Shown here: in pieces, positions 1 through 10,557 of the stretch
How positions within the stretch are numbered: the stretch's first letter is position 1
Layout: each line of letters starts with the position of its first letter
From: Procambarus clarkii
Taxonomy: Eukaryota; Arthropoda; Malacostraca; Decapoda; Cambaridae
DNA length: 64,000 nt
Reading direction: 5' to 3'
NCBI RefSeq assembly: GCF_040958095.1
Contig: NC_091171.1
Span: 49,035,668 to 49,099,667, forward strand
Notes under the pieces: model-generated
What the model was told of the DNA's origin: nothing
Database searches by the model: none
Seen by the model: the letters and a program-made list of their open reading frames with translations, nothing else
Made by a program: the position numbers and the translations under genes

Positions 1-416
1 GTATACTGTAAGGTGGCCGGGCCAGCATTCACGACTGACTAAACACGATTCCTTCGCATCACACCCTATAATAAAATACTTACATATGAGCCGCGTTTTA
101 GTGTTAATTGCTGCACCTGAGTATTTGCCATCTTATTAGTTTATGATGCGGAAAGAATCAGTTTATGTTACAACTTTAACCAATAATGAACGTCATCTCT
201 TTCATGAATATTAAACAATTTTAGCTGTTTAACCACCTTTAATAATTACATAGTGTGTGAATCTAGTGCAATATTCACGAGGCTTCGAAAATATATCAAT
301 GTAGGTTAAGTAGGAAGGGGGTGTGGGATGGGATGTGGGAAGGGATGGGAGGGAAGGGGGAGGGGCAGAGCAGGGCGTCAGCGGCCACCACTGTCGTCTC
401 CTGCACCACCTCCACC
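1..416. other. unassigned 5' flank
   Basis: AT-rich non-repetitive DNA to about 300, then a G-rich tract (300-370). I see no coding potential or known repeat. If the Met-only exon at 417-419 is real, this would hold the AP2S1 promoter and 5' UTR, but I cannot identify a TATA box or initiator with confidence. Confidence 0.4.
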
Positions 417-419
417 ATG
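417..419 (+). CDS. AP2S1: candidate AP2S1 exon 1 (initiator Met codon only)
   Basis: The recognisable AP2S1 coding sequence begins at 3756, directly after a splice acceptor, with the second residue of the protein (Ile). Only the initiator Met must therefore come from an upstream exon that ends in ATG followed by GT. The triplet at 417-419 fits: it lies in CCACCATGG, a strong translation-start context, and is followed by GTCAGT, an acceptable though not ideal donor. Intron 1 would then be about 3.3 kb and contain the 26-bp minisatellite. Other ATG|GT sites lie between 1950 and 2860 in weaker start contexts, and the true exon could also lie upstream of the window. This is a candidate only. Confidence 0.22.
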
Positions 420-457
420 GTCAGTCCCTCCACCACTACTCCACCCACTGGCCCCGT

Positions 458-1845
458 CTAGTGTAGGAGGTAGTGTAGTGGGAGCAGTGTAGGAGGTAGT
501 GTAGAGGGAGCAGTGTAGGAGGTAGTGTAGTGGGAGCAATGTAGGAGGTAGTGTAGTGGGAGCAGTGTAGGAGGTAGTGTAGTGGGAGCAGTGTAGGAGG
601 TAGTGTAGTGGGAGCAATGTAGGAGGTAGTGTAGTGGGAGCAGTGTAGGAGGTAGTGTAGAGGGAGCAGTGTAGGAGGTAGTGTAGTGGGAGCAATGTAG
701 GAGGTAGTGTAGTGGGAGCAGTGTAGGAGGTAGTGTAGTGGGAGCAGTGTAGTGGGAGCAATGTAGGAGGTAGTGTAGTGGGAGCAGTGTAGGAGGTAGT
801 GTAGTGGGAGCAGTGTAGCAGGTAGTGTAGTGGGAGCAGTGTAGGAGGTAGTGTAGTGGGAGCAGTGTAGGAGGTAGTGTAGTGGGAGCAATGTAGGAGG
901 TAGTGTAGTGGGAGCAGTGTAGGAGGTAGTGTAGTGGGAGCAGTGTAGGAGGTAGTGTAGTGGGAGCAATGTAGGAGGTAGTGTAGTGGGAGCAGTGTAG
1001 GAGGTAGTGTAGTGGGAGCAATGTAGGAGGTAGTGTAGTGGGAGCAGTGTAGGAGGTAGTGTAGTGGGAGCAGTGTAGGAGGTAGTGTAGTGGGAGCAAT
1101 GTAGGAGGTAGTGTAGTGGGAGCAGTGTAGGAGGTAGTGTAGTGGGAGCAGTGTAGCAGGTAGTGTAGTGGGAGCAGTGTAGGAGGTAGTGTAGTGGGAG
1201 CAGTGTAGGAGGTAGTGTAGTGGGAGCAGTGTAGGAGGTAGTGTAGTGGGAGCAGTGTAGCAGGTAGTGTAGTGGGAGCAGTGTAGGAGGTAGTGTAGTG
1301 GGAGCAATGTAGGAGGTAGTGTAGTGGGAGCAGTGTAGGAGGTAGTGTAGTGGGAGCAGTGTAGGAGGTAGTGTAGTGGGAGCAGTGTAGGAGGTAGTGT
1401 AGTGGGAGCAGTGTAGGAGGTAGTGTAGTGGGAGCAATGTAGGAGGTAGTGTAGTGGGAGCAGTGTAGGAGGTAGTGTAGTGGGAGCAATGTAGGAGGTA
1501 GTGTAGTGGGAGCAGTGTAGGAGGTAGTGTAGTGGGAGCAGTGTAGGAGGTAGTGTAGTGGGAGCAATGTAGGAGGTAGTGTAGTGGGAGCAGTGTAGCA
1601 GGTAGTGTAGTGGGAGCAGTGTAGGAGGTAGTGTAGTGGGAGCAGTGTAGGAGGTAGTGTAGTGGGAGCAGTGTAGGAGGTAGTGTAGTGGGAGCAGTGT
1701 AGCAGGTAGTGTAGTGGGAGCAGTGTAGCAGGTAGTGTAGTGGGAGCAGTGTAGGAGGTAGTGTAGTGGGAGCAGGTAGTGGGAGCAGTGTAGCAGGTAG
1801 TGTAGTGGGAGCAGGTAGTGGTAGCAGGTAGTGTAGTGGGAGAAG
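458..1845. repeat. 26-bp minisatellite, about 50 copies
   Basis: Tandem copies of a 26-bp unit made of GTGTAGGAGGTA followed by GTGTAGTGGGAGCA. Variants are AATG for GTG at the start, GTAGCAGGTA, and shortened copies near the right end. The unit has no stop in three minus-strand frames, which creates long frames of a Leu/His/Tyr/Thr/Pro peptide; these are array artefacts. It lies upstream of AP2S1 and, if exon 1 is at 417, inside intron 1. Confidence 0.95.
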
Positions 1846-2330
1846 AGTGCAGCGGTACGCACCTAATTGTGCTCGTGGAGGTTGAGTTTGGTGTAGTGGG
1901 AGCAGTGTACATTAGTGTAGTGGAAGCAGTGTGGTGGTGGTGTAATGGGAACAATGCATGGTAATGGGAGAACAATGTATGGGAGTAGAGCACTGTATGG
2001 TAGTGTAGTGCAATTAGAGTATGGTAGTGTACACTGAAAACATATTTCTAGTTAACGAGGGACCTGCCAGGGGCCTGTGATACTGCCAACAGGAAGTTTT
2101 AGAGGAACCTCGATCCTAGTCTATATCTCCATAAGACTAGGATTCAGTACTGAAGCAAGATCTACGTACTAGACAGTCTTACAGTACTAGGCTATTAGTC
2201 TTGTCTAGTAGCTTTTACTAGCTAATGCATGAGCATAGATAATGAGCAAACCTAATATCTGTGAGCGAATTAAATTTAGTTAACATGCTTGCTAAATAAC
2301 TAAAAATTTAGTTACTGCTTGCAGCAGTAA
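1846..2330. other. unassigned unique DNA
   Basis: Decayed array edge to about 2040, then AT-rich DNA with a small hairpin (ATCCTAGTC near 2110 pairing with GACTAGGAT near 2145). No coding sequence is recognised. Confidence 0.4.
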
Positions 2331-2600
2331 TACAAAAACAAATACAATACAAATATTTGTTCAGGTAAAGTACATACATACAAGGCGAGATACAAAAGTT
2401 GATGGATTTATAGATAGAGCTAGTACATACAATGCCTAAAGCCACTATTAAGCAAAGTGTTTCGGGCAGGAAAAACACTAAGACTAAAACTTAATACTAA
2501 TTGAGATTAAAGTATAAATTGTGTTGAGAAAAAATAAGAAAAAAAATGAAAAAAAGGTGGGGGGGAAACATGGCAGAAAAAACAAAAATACAATTTGGTT
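2331..2600 (-). mobile_element. 3' end of a LINE (family B), truncated
   Basis: Read on the minus strand this matches the 3' UTR and tail of the LINE copy at 15058-16312. It shares the block containing CCCGAAACACTTTGC, the TAGGCATTGTATGTACTAGC segment, and the A/T-rich ATTTGTATT tail. No RT coding sequence remains, so this is a severely 5'-truncated retrocopy. It lies upstream of the first firmly identified AP2S1 exon. Confidence 0.75.
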
Positions 2601-3089
2601 TATTTATAATTAATAATGGCAAGTTGTGCTGTGCTTGTAAGAGGCAGAAAGGAGGGGTACCTGTTCAGGACTGAAATGTTAGTGGTCGAACCCTTGTTAT
2701 AATCTGACCAGATTGTCAATTGGGTCAACCCACGTGTTGCGTTTGCACAATGGTCGCCCAAGTTAAAATCTGCGAATGCTCCAAGAATATTGTTGAAAAC
2801 ATCTTGATAATTTATTAAACCAAAAATCTTTGCCAGAAGAACGATCAGATTTCATTATGGTTCGGAACATTAGTACCCTCAACAGACACAGTGAATAAAA
2901 CCTGAAGTGGAGTCGCAACAAGACAATTTACAAAATATAGGAGGAGTTATAAAGCATCCCCACTCTGAATAAATGTACCACCCCAACCTTGATACACATG
3001 CAGAAGAGGGTTAAAGGGGGGGTATACCACAAAACAACTATAGTAAATGCCTTTATGCACCCTTTGGCATAATGGAAACTTGTCCAAGA
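2601..3089. other. unassigned intronic or upstream DNA
   Basis: Low-complexity A/T-rich DNA and unique sequence with no recognisable gene. The part from about 2930 may be a 3' extension of the adjacent SINE, but it does not match the second SINE copy at 57.8 kb. Confidence 0.35.
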
Positions 3090-3281
3090 GGCAGGTCCTT
3101 GGAATACGATCCCCACCGTGAAGAATTGTTTTTACAACCAAGTACTCATTTTACTGTCGAGTTCAACAGAGGCTACATTTAAGGATTTGCGCCCAGTAAA
3201 TCCTCCCTAGCCAGGATACGAACCCATGACAAAGTGCTTGCGGAACGCCAGGCGAGTGTCTTACCACTGCACCACGGAGAC
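3090..3281 (-). mobile_element. tRNA-derived SINE, copy 1
   Basis: The minus strand starts GTCTCCGTGGTGCAGTGG (polymerase III A box TGGTGCAGTGG). It continues through an anticodon-arm-like segment to GGGTTCGTATCC (B box with T for the usual A), then a tRNA-unrelated body ending near GGACCTGCC. The copy at about 57734-57975 is clearly homologous along the whole length. The tRNA-like head is 3211-3281. It is an internal-promoter retroposon, not a functional tRNA gene. Confidence 0.85.
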
Positions 3282-3755
3282 GGCAAAAAGAGACTGGGTG
3301 CTAAGAAGCAAACTAAAGGAATTGAGAAATGCAGACCAATACAAAAATGCAAAGCTAAAGATCAGGAGAAGACAGGTGATCCGGATAGTAGGAAGAGTGG
3401 AAACTAATGGAGGGGGGGGGGTTGATTATATCCGTTGTTTAGATGCATCTATTACTTGGAGGTGTGGATTATTTTGGGTATTGTGCAATAATCACCGTAG
3501 GGTTACTATGGTGTTTATATGGAGTTTGTGTTCAAATGATGTGAAAGGCTGCTGATATTGTGGCAGACTGAGCTGGTCTTAGTGGGCTAGTCTAGAGGGA
3601 CTGATGTGTTGTCCCGCTCATTCCCATAACTTGTGTTGCTCCACCCCTCCTGTTTTGTGATTTTTTTTTTGTTTGCAAATGGACTACAGTAATTCATATA
3701 GAATATATCTTGGGTGAAATTGTAATCTAATTGAGCATGAATCTTTTATTTTTAG

Positions 3756-3905
3756 ATTCGCTTCATATTAATTCAAAACCGTGCTGGCAAAACTCGCCTG
3801 GCTAAATGGTACATGAACTTTGATGATGATGAGAAACAGAAGTTAATTGAAGAAGTGCATGCAGTAGTGACAGTAAGAGATGCCAAGCACACAAACTTTG
3901 TAGAG
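3756..3905 (+). CDS. AP2S1: AP-2 complex subunit sigma, exon 2 (residues 2-51)
   Basis: This exon encodes 50 residues, beginning [20 protein letters not shown] and ending at TNFVE, the near-invariant N-terminal half of AP-2 sigma. The sigma subunit is a longin-type small chain of the AP-2 clathrin adaptor at the plasma membrane. In the family it helps bind acidic dileucine sorting signals, and the conserved NRAGKTR segment is intact, including the Arg whose human counterpart (Arg15) is a disease-mutation site. The exon is bounded by TTTTTAG at 3749-3755 and GTAAGT at 3906, both phase 0. It begins at residue 2, so the Met comes from a separate exon. Codon use is ordinary and there are no frameshifts. 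The next exon follows a 3,279-bp intron that carries a Tigger-like element, SINE/LINE pieces and a MITE. Confidence 0.97.
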
Positions 3906-4186
3906 GTAAGTCACAAACTTGTACAGTATGTCAAAGATTATGCTGTGGGATCCTTAAAACTTAAATACTGTACAGTATAGGCATTCCCTGCTAGCGCAGG
4001 GGATGCATTTCTGAAAACAAGTACTAATATAATCAGTGCTATTAAAGATTATTACAGTACAGTATAACATAGTCTCTAGGGAGTAATTTATTACTCATGA
4101 CCTACATATTAAGGGTTCAAAGTTACTGTAATAATGCAGATGATTTTATGAATACAGTACTTTATTCAGTACAATACATGTATGTA

Positions 4187-4957
4187 CAGTGGAACCTTTG
4201 TTTACGATTGTAATCGGTTCCCAGAGACACGTCGTCAACCAAAATGAATTTTCCCATAAGAAATAATGTAAATTTAATTAATCCACTTGGACGGTCGGGG
4301 GATTGAACGCCGACCTGCATGACGCGAGACCGTCGTTCTACTGTCCAGCTCAAGTGGTTGGGGAGGGGAGGAGGAGAGATTGTTAGTGTTTGGAAGGGTA
4401 GTCCCCTTCTTATTATAACAGCAGTGACGACATTTCTGGGGTACTCTCTTTTTGCAGGCATACCACTAAGACCTGGTTGTGGCTCACTGCTTGCAGCTCA
4501 ATGCTTGCTTGTCTTATTAAGAATTTGTCTAAAGACATTTGTATTTCTCTGTTTTAACACTTCTGTAGTGAGACATCACATTCATTCACTAAGAATGATC
4601 TCTTATTTTTACTTTCTCAACTATTTTCTTAGGTTGAACTTTAGCACTGACTTTCTTGAGACCCATGTCGTGATATATAATAACTTTTTTGTTAAAAAAA
4701 CAAAAAAAGCATGCAAACAATGAAATTCTTCACAAAGAATTCAAGCGCGGTCGTCACTACGAGCGGTAAATGTGTAAACAAAATTGAGTGCCTCACCCTT
4801 CGCCCCAGCACCATGCGCTCGGTTGACCCCATATGTTTACGAACAGATGTTATCTTCCAAGTAAACCATTGTGTACCAATTCAAATTTTACGATGAATTT
4901 GATGATGTCTACCCAAAAATTCGTACTCTAGGGCAGTCGTCAACCGAGGTTCCACAG
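4187..4957. mobile_element. non-autonomous Tigger/pogo-like DNA transposon, 771 bp
   Basis: The left end reads CAGTGGAACCTTTG; the right end, reverse-complemented, reads CTGTGGAACCTCGG. Both ends are flanked by TA (4185-4186 and 4958-4959), as expected for Tc1/mariner-superfamily insertion. The inner terminal sequences also match imperfectly (GTTTACG versus GTTGACG; the GTCGTCAACC motif occurs near both ends). There is no transposase frame, so it is a deletion derivative. Inside, 4283-4357 reads on the minus strand as a diverged tRNA-like segment. The element lies in an AP2S1 intron. Superfamily assignment rests on the terminal sequence and TA duplication. Confidence 0.75.
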
Positions 4958-5399
4958 TACTTTGCAAAAACAAAATATGTAGTGTATATTTGTATACAGT
5001 GCTCAAATATTAATTTAAGCCAAGTTATTAATATTACCATTGTTAATACCTGTATAATAATGTATTTGAATTCGTGTTAGCTAAGTTATAATGCACACCA
5101 ATTTTATGAATTAAATTTTCTTGAATTTATATATAAACACTACACAGTATTTGTTAATCTATAAGTGTTATGTTCATAGCAAATGGCACCATCCATTTGA
5201 ATGCTGCTACATTTCATATGCTAGCTGTGTGTAAACAGAAAGAATGTGCAGGAGGCCCGCCACACTTGGTACACTGCTCGTTATGGATCAGTACAGGTAT
5301 CATTAAAGTTAATAACCATGCAATGGCTTTATGTCCACCCTACAACCAAGACCATCCAAAGCAACACAAAAACCACAAGTGCTTATACAGATTTTTGGG
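4958..5399. other. unassigned intron sequence
   Basis: AT-rich intronic DNA. The right part (5170-5399) may be older LINE sequence because it runs into the LINE remnant at 5400, but no conserved motif is readable. Confidence 0.35.
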
Positions 5400-5800
5400 G
5401 AGGGTACCTATGATGGCTCTTCCTCTAGAGGGTTTTGGTAGTTGCTTCCCATGGCCTTCCTCCTATCGCCATAACCAGTGGTGGGAAATGGCTTGGTGAG
5501 GTTACGTATTGACCATACCCATTTAACTCGTTGGCACTTAATGGAGCACCACCCTGCTCCTTATTGTCCAAACTGTATTGTCCGTCTTATGTTCGTGCAT
5601 ATCCTAGTTGAATGTCCTGACTTCCAGGATGTGTGCATGTCTTGCTTCCCGACTGTCTCTCGCAGTCACCTGTCCCTCGATGTAATTTTTGGTGAATTGG
5701 ATACCTTTGATGTTGTTCACCTTATACGCTTTTGTTCTCGTATTAGCATCCTTAGTGATGTTTAGTGCCTTTTGAATATCCTGCACATTTGACGGTGCTA
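5400..5800 (+). pseudogene. LINE ORF2 C-terminal fragment (Cys/His motif)
   Basis: Two overlapping frames read a tail containing RIDHTHLTRWHLMEHH, then PYCPNC, 14 residues, HILVECPDF. This C-x2-C...H-x4-C arrangement, with the preceding basic/His region, is typical of the C-terminal zinc-knuckle-like end of RNase H-bearing I/Jockey-type LINEs. A frame change between 5450 and 5520 splits the reading. It is a truncated, inactive remnant in an AP2S1 intron. Confidence 0.6.
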
Positions 5801-5894
5801 CATAGCCTCCCCGGCTTGGGGCCTTCTTTTGATAATTACTTTCTTAACTGAAGGAGTAGGTTGTGGAAGCAAACTCTCGTCATACTTTTAAAAC

Positions 5895-5995
5895 TAGATA
5901 TGATAGGGAAATTGGACAGGAGTCATTGCTATAAACAACTGATGGCTAGAAAGGCAGGATCCAAGAGTCAATGCTCGATCCTGCAGGCACAAGTA
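5895..5995 (+). mobile_element. LINE/retroposon 3' tail fragment
   Basis: The block GGAAATTGGACAGGAGTC followed by AGAAAGGCAGGATCC and GATCCTGCAGGCACAA is a retroposon 3' end. A diverged second copy of its last part occurs at about 6210-6280 (AGAAAGGCGGGGTCC, then CTGCAGACACAAA). The two copies bracket the SINE at 5996-6175, which suggests that the SINE inserted next to or into this element. Confidence 0.5.
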
Positions 5996-6175
5996 CACAC
6001 ACGGCGCCTCGCGGCTGAGTGGACAGCGCTCGGTGGTTGTAGTCCTAAGGACCCGGGTTCGATTCCCGGCTGAGGTGAAAACAAATGGGGAGAATTTCTT
6101 TCATCCGGATGCTTCTGTTCACCTAGTAGTAAATGGGTATCTGGAAGATTAGACAGAAGTGTTTGTGCATGTGTT
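5996..6175 (+). mobile_element. tRNA-derived SINE (core type)
   Basis: The tRNA-like head (about 6003-6077) has A-box-like GCGGCTGAGTGG and a B box GGGTTCGATTCCCGG. It is followed by a body with GAATTTCTTTCATCC and AGTAAATGGGTATCTGG. The same body order is seen on the minus strand at 29150-29327 and 53105-53360, so the three copies define one SINE family with a shared core. No tRNA function is expected. Confidence 0.8.
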
Positions 6176-6570
6176 AGAGAGAAATATATGTAGTAGATAC
6201 TGTATAATAAAGGGAAAAATAGTGGTTAGAAAGGCGGGGTCCAATCGCTAATAGCTTGATTCTGCAGACACAAATAGTAAATACTGTAGTAAATACATAC
6301 GCACAAATTTTTTTGCTGTATCTTACTTTTGTATGTAAATGAATAGTGTACCTGGATCATATCTGGGGAGGGTTTCGGGAGTTCTTCTATTCCCTGAGCC
6401 CGGCCTGAGGCCAAGCTCGACAATAAGAATAATTTGTTAAAAAACAAAAGTTTCATATTGATTAATAAGAATGTTACTCAGCTTTTCCTTTCTCCAAGTA
6501 GTGCTTGAAGTAATTTCTTTTTTTCAGTAGTGCTTTCAAGTGATTGTGAATTTAATTTTTAGAGGTCTGG

Positions 6571-6890
6571 GGGTCAGATTCACGAAACGGTTACGCAAGT
6601 TTTTACGAATGTGTACATCTTTTCTCAATCTTTGACTGCTTTGGTTACATTTATTAAACAGTTTGGGGCATTTTCATGCTTATAATCAACTGTCGTTATT
6701 GTTATATACAGCCTCCTGGTGCTTCTGGGGCATTTTCATGCTTATAATCAACTGTCGTTATTGTTATATACAGCCTCCTGGTGCTTCAGAGCTCTTTAAC
6801 TGTTTAATAATTGTAAACAGAGCCGCTAAAGATTGAGTAAAGGTGTATAGGTTCGTAAGCACTTGCATAACTGCTTCGTGAATCTGACCC
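6571..6890. mobile_element. MITE with long imperfect TIRs and CTGG target duplication
   Basis: The left end reads GGGTCAGATTCACGAA and the right end is its exact reverse complement. Imperfect inverted repeats extend about 95 bp inward. The element is flanked on both sides by CTGG (6567-6570 and 6891-6894), a plausible 4-bp target-site duplication. The centre is a perfect 62-bp direct duplication (6664-6725 and 6726-6787). There is no transposase. It lies in the AP2S1 intron, about 295 bp before the next exon. Confidence 0.8.
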
Positions 6891-7184
6891 CTGGACTGGT
6901 TTGAGTCTTTCTGCAGCCCCTTCCAACCACCAGTATGACACAGCAGGTATCTTTGGAAAGATCCCTGCTATGCCAGTGCAGAATGTTGGCTTGCCTGATA
7001 ATTGGTGATTCTTTGCAGTGAGAACAAAAAATGACTGCATTTGGGAGCAGCAAGCAACAGTATGCAATGCCTAAAACAGAACTTTACATTCATTCAAAGC
7101 CTTATCTTTTATGATGCAAGTGATAAAAATATTGTCTCTTACTTTCCATAAACTTCTGCCAATAAATATTTATTTTTCAAACAG

Positions 7185-7358
7185 TTTCGAAACTTCAAGA
7201 TAGTATACCGACGTTATGCTGGCTTGTATTTTTGCATCTGTGTAGACATTGCTGACAACAATCTTGCATATCTTGAAGCCATACACAACTTTGTTGAGGT
7301 ACTCAATGAGTACTTCCACAATGTCTGCGAACTTGACTTGGTATTCAACTTCTATAAG
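7185..7358 (+). CDS. AP2S1: AP-2 complex subunit sigma, exon 3 (residues 52-109)
   Basis: This exon encodes 58 residues starting [20 protein letters not shown] and ending DLVFNFYK, the central part of AP-2 sigma (longin-fold beta strands and helices). It is bounded by TTTCAAACAG before 7185 and GTGGGT at 7359, both phase 0. From family knowledge the Tyr/Arg-rich [12 protein letters not shown] block is packed in the AP-2 core. The segment VDIADNN replaces the vertebrate VDVNDNN, a conservative difference. The downstream intron is 2,898 bp and carries LINE ORF1/endonuclease debris. Confidence 0.97.
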
Positions 7359-8547
7359 GTGGGTGTCATAATTTTGTGATATTCAAATGTTAGTTTTTTG
7401 ATTTATTACTGTTCTAATGAGCTGCTATGTTTGACCTATGTTACAATGGAACACTCCCAGTTTTATGCTGGGATGCATACCCAAATACTATACAGTACAG
7501 TATTGTACTTTGTGCTATTGAATGTATTAAAAGGTCATATGGTAAAAATATTGGGTGATCCAGGGCAAACATTTTTATTAACAAGATAATACAAGCAATA
7601 TGTACAGTACTGTAAAATATAGTTTGAATGACCTTTGATTTTTTTCTATGTATAATTGTGTGAATTATTGTGAGAAATCTGTTTGCTATTCCTTTATTAC
7701 CATTGTATCTTCAGGCCTCCTCTGACTTGAATTTCTATAGTTCCTTGGGTCTGTTCTTCAAAAACCTCTTCACTCAGTCCCTTCATTCTTTAAGAATCAA
7801 AATTTTTACATAAAGTAAGATCCCCATAATCCTTAGAATTCTGTTCAGTTAGGAAAAATGAAATATACCAAACTATAACAAGAAAGCTTAGACTGGGCTT
7901 GGGAAGTATAACAACTCAGAAACCACTCTAGATATACTGCCACTTGCTCCACATGGAATTTTCAAGTGTTCACTGCAGGGACTTAATAAGTGCAAGTTCA
8001 AATCACTTTAGTTCAAAATGACCAATGGTTAAATTCATAAAATTCAAAGTCCTTCTATCTCTTCACGTGTGAACACTAGTGACTCAAGAGAGGGGTTTTC
8101 AGCAATTACCAATTAGCCTGCTTTACCACCACCTCCAGCTATCACCAGGCAGCAGCAGCACCACAACAAATCTTTGGCTACCCTGACCAAAGCCACCTTC
8201 CATACTGTACTCAGGATTGTTGCCCACCAAGTAGTCTACAGGCTGAGACCACATATAAAAATTGTTCTTGTTAACCTCCCATAACTTTGTTTACAGTGTG
8301 TAGTGGGCTGTTTTTTATACACTATATAAATATATATATATATATACTGTATAATGTATATATTTATTTTGGTGTATTTTGGTAGCAGTGTTTCCTGTAG
8401 GCATATATAATTGAATGTGACCTTAAGGGCGAGTGACATAAATGATTCAAGTGTCTTTTCTCTATTTGAAGACAATGTAAGGAAAATGGAGAAGACTCAT
8501 GCTAGAATTATTTACCTCACTCTTTTGGTCACACTCAATAATACTGC

Positions 8548-8582
<35 letters not shown>

Positions 8583-9067
8583 CATATAATATATATATAC
8601 AGTATGTGTATAAATATATATGTATACAGCACAACCTCTGACTTTTTTTCCTGAATTAAGATGCCTCCAAATAGCTGAATGATTGTGCTAACATACCAAA
8701 TCATCCAAATCCAGAAGAGGATCTAAATTATGAAAACAATAAGAAAAATGTAGACTGACTCAGCATGGTAATTTCTAGAGGATTATAATCTTTGTTTAGG
8801 TATTTTTATACATTTTTAGGCTTTTATTAGCAAGCATAATGGAAAGAATAGTTTAACTGAAACTACAGTACTTATTTGCTCCCTTTTGGCAATAGTCCAG
8901 CTTCCCCAGGAGTTGGCAGACCCTGGATGGGGTTGATGCAACTTTCATCATCTTCGATACAGCAGGAATTTTTTTGAACCACCCCTGGACCATTAAAAGA
9001 TAAAAAGCACAGGAAGGTTCTTAATACATTCCTGAAAGACCTCGGAAAGAACACACGAATGCTGCAA
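7359..9067. other. intron sequence, mostly unassigned
   Basis: AT-rich intron DNA. It holds a (TA)n stretch near 8327-8346 and a mixed TA/GT microsatellite near 8549-8584 and 8590-8620. No coding region is recognised. Short frames across the microsatellites are meaningless. Confidence 0.5.
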
Positions 9068-9660
9068 TCATGTCATATAATAACCTGTAGCACTTAAATC
9101 GTGTATTTTGTTTCTAAGACTCCTGCTATTTGTGTAGTACACCTTAAGGGTGTTATTTTGAGGCCCATTTTTGCCCCTGTTCATTTTGCCTTGACTGTTT
9201 CCCTGCCAACAAGTGGTTTTATTGCCTTGTTTTTCCATATCCATTCCCATACCTCTTATCATATAAAAGTTTTAAACCAGACCTCCAACCACAGATTCCA
9301 ATAAATTTACAAGGCAATAGATAAATGAACCCCATCCTGGGCATACATATCATACTTTCCTTAGAATTGTTTCCAATTATCAATGAATATTGCATTTGAT
9401 TGGCAAAATTTGTCCGAGTTGGGAATTGACTCCAATTGCCCTAACCTGCCATTTTTTCAATTAACTCTTCTTGAAAGAAACCACAAGAAACAAGAAAGTA
9501 ATTCAATGGCTGGTTTAAACATTGTATTACTGCTTCTTTCTTAACTCTTCCTACTTCAGTTTCTCCAGCACTAATACAAAGAACAGATTTGTTCTCATTA
9601 CCAGCCATAATATCACTCGTATTATTAACAATATTCACAGTTCTCAATCCCAGATAGCAT
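9068..9660 (-). pseudogene. CR1-like LINE fragment: end of ORF1 and start of ORF2 endonuclease
   Basis: On the minus strand, 9441-9647 reads a peptide with VLCISAGETEVGRVKKE. This resembles the block-III (GGNDVG-like) region of SGNH/esterase-type ORF1 proteins of CR1 elements, although the Asn/Asp pair is changed. Downstream, 9068-9262 reads LKVYYTNSRSLRNKIHDL, the typical start of an APE-type endonuclease. Their order and spacing agree with a single degenerate element. It is in an AP2S1 intron, opposite to the gene. Confidence 0.55.
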
Positions 9661-10256
9661 ACCCTTAACCAGTTTTCCTTATCTAGCTCAAAAAGTCCTG
9701 TTCAGATGCCTCGCCTAGGAATCTCCTACAACCAACATTTGCTTTATTTCCTTATGTTGCCCCACTTGGAGACTGGGCTGTCACCTCCCTGCAAGACTCA
9801 TCTTCCAACAATGTGTAGACATTTGAAATACTAGCAGTAGGAATGAAAGATTTCTTCACTGTAAACATCAGGCTTTTATTTTTGTATTTTCCACTCTCCT
9901 ACATCCTTCAGGATCAGGCTAATGTTATCCATCTCTGGTGCTACTTGCTGGCAAAGGAAAATGATCTTTCTTAACAGAGCAACCTCTGCCCTCAAAAGAA
10001 CTACACATCTCCATCAATTTGCAATACACATCACTTCTCTTCTAGTACAAGTACACTTCTCTTCAACAAGTACACTCACGATGGCTGCCTGTTAAACTGT
10101 ATTTGAATGATTAGACTAAAATTCGTTCCATGTTTTATGCTAATTGTGACTGAATTTTCTATTTCTCATCTACATAATGAAAGATGGCAAAACTGATATG
10201 AATATTGGTGGTAGATGCAATGGTTACAGTTACTGTATTTTCATTTTCTCCTACAG

Positions 10257-10358
10257 GCTTACAGTGTAGTAGACGAGATGTTTCTGGCTGGTGAAATCCG
10301 TGAAACAAGTCAGACCAAAGTGCTTAAGCAGCTGTTGATGCTAAACTCTCTTGAATAG
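10257..10358 (+). CDS. AP2S1: AP-2 complex subunit sigma, last exon (residues 110-142 and stop)
   Basis: The exon encodes 33 residues starting AYSVVDEMFLAGEIRETSQT and ending LLMLNSLE, then TAG. It follows CTCCTACAG and continues phase 0. Adding Met plus 50, 58 and 33 residues gives 142, the length of AP-2 sigma in animals as I know it. Compared with the vertebrate sequence the junction is K-AYS rather than K-VYT, and the end is LNSLE rather than LQSLE. The closely related AP-1 sigma proteins are longer and differ in this tail, so AP-2 is the better assignment. Confidence 0.97.
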   Translation, partial: AYSVVDEMFLAGEIRETSQTKVLKQLLMLNSLE

Positions 10359-10551
10359 CTCATACTTAGGATTATGGAGATATTGTACACCGTAAAATAT
10401 ATAACTATGGGACCGAGACGTTGACTGCATTACAGTTGTTGCGCCTTCTGGAGGAGCTACTAGCACACAATAGACATCTGGTGAATGGGTGGTCATGAAG
10501 TTCAGCTGTGTTATCTGATGTAGTAGTTCAAATGAAGTTATACAAACCTTC

Positions 10552-10557
10552 AATAAA
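10552..10557 (+). terminator. candidate AP2S1 polyadenylation signal
   Basis: AATAAA lies 194 bp after the stop codon, in TTCAATAAAGTC. A roughly 24-bp direct duplication (about 10617-10665, GATTGTGAATAGCCTGTATG) follows. Later AATAAA motifs, for example near 11519, could be alternative sites. Cleavage cannot be confirmed from sequence. Confidence 0.45.

Noticed and set aside
378-1993. Minus-strand frames up to 511 codons over the first array
   Set aside because: 26-bp unit open in three frames; no unique domain at either end.
3211-3281. tRNA gene on the minus strand
   Set aside because: A and B boxes are present, but the cloverleaf stems are incomplete, the B box has a T, and the same body recurs at 57.8 kb, so it is a SINE head.
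3226-3555. Small basic protein of 109 residues
   Set aside because: Its first part is antisense of the SINE head; the rest has no family resemblance.
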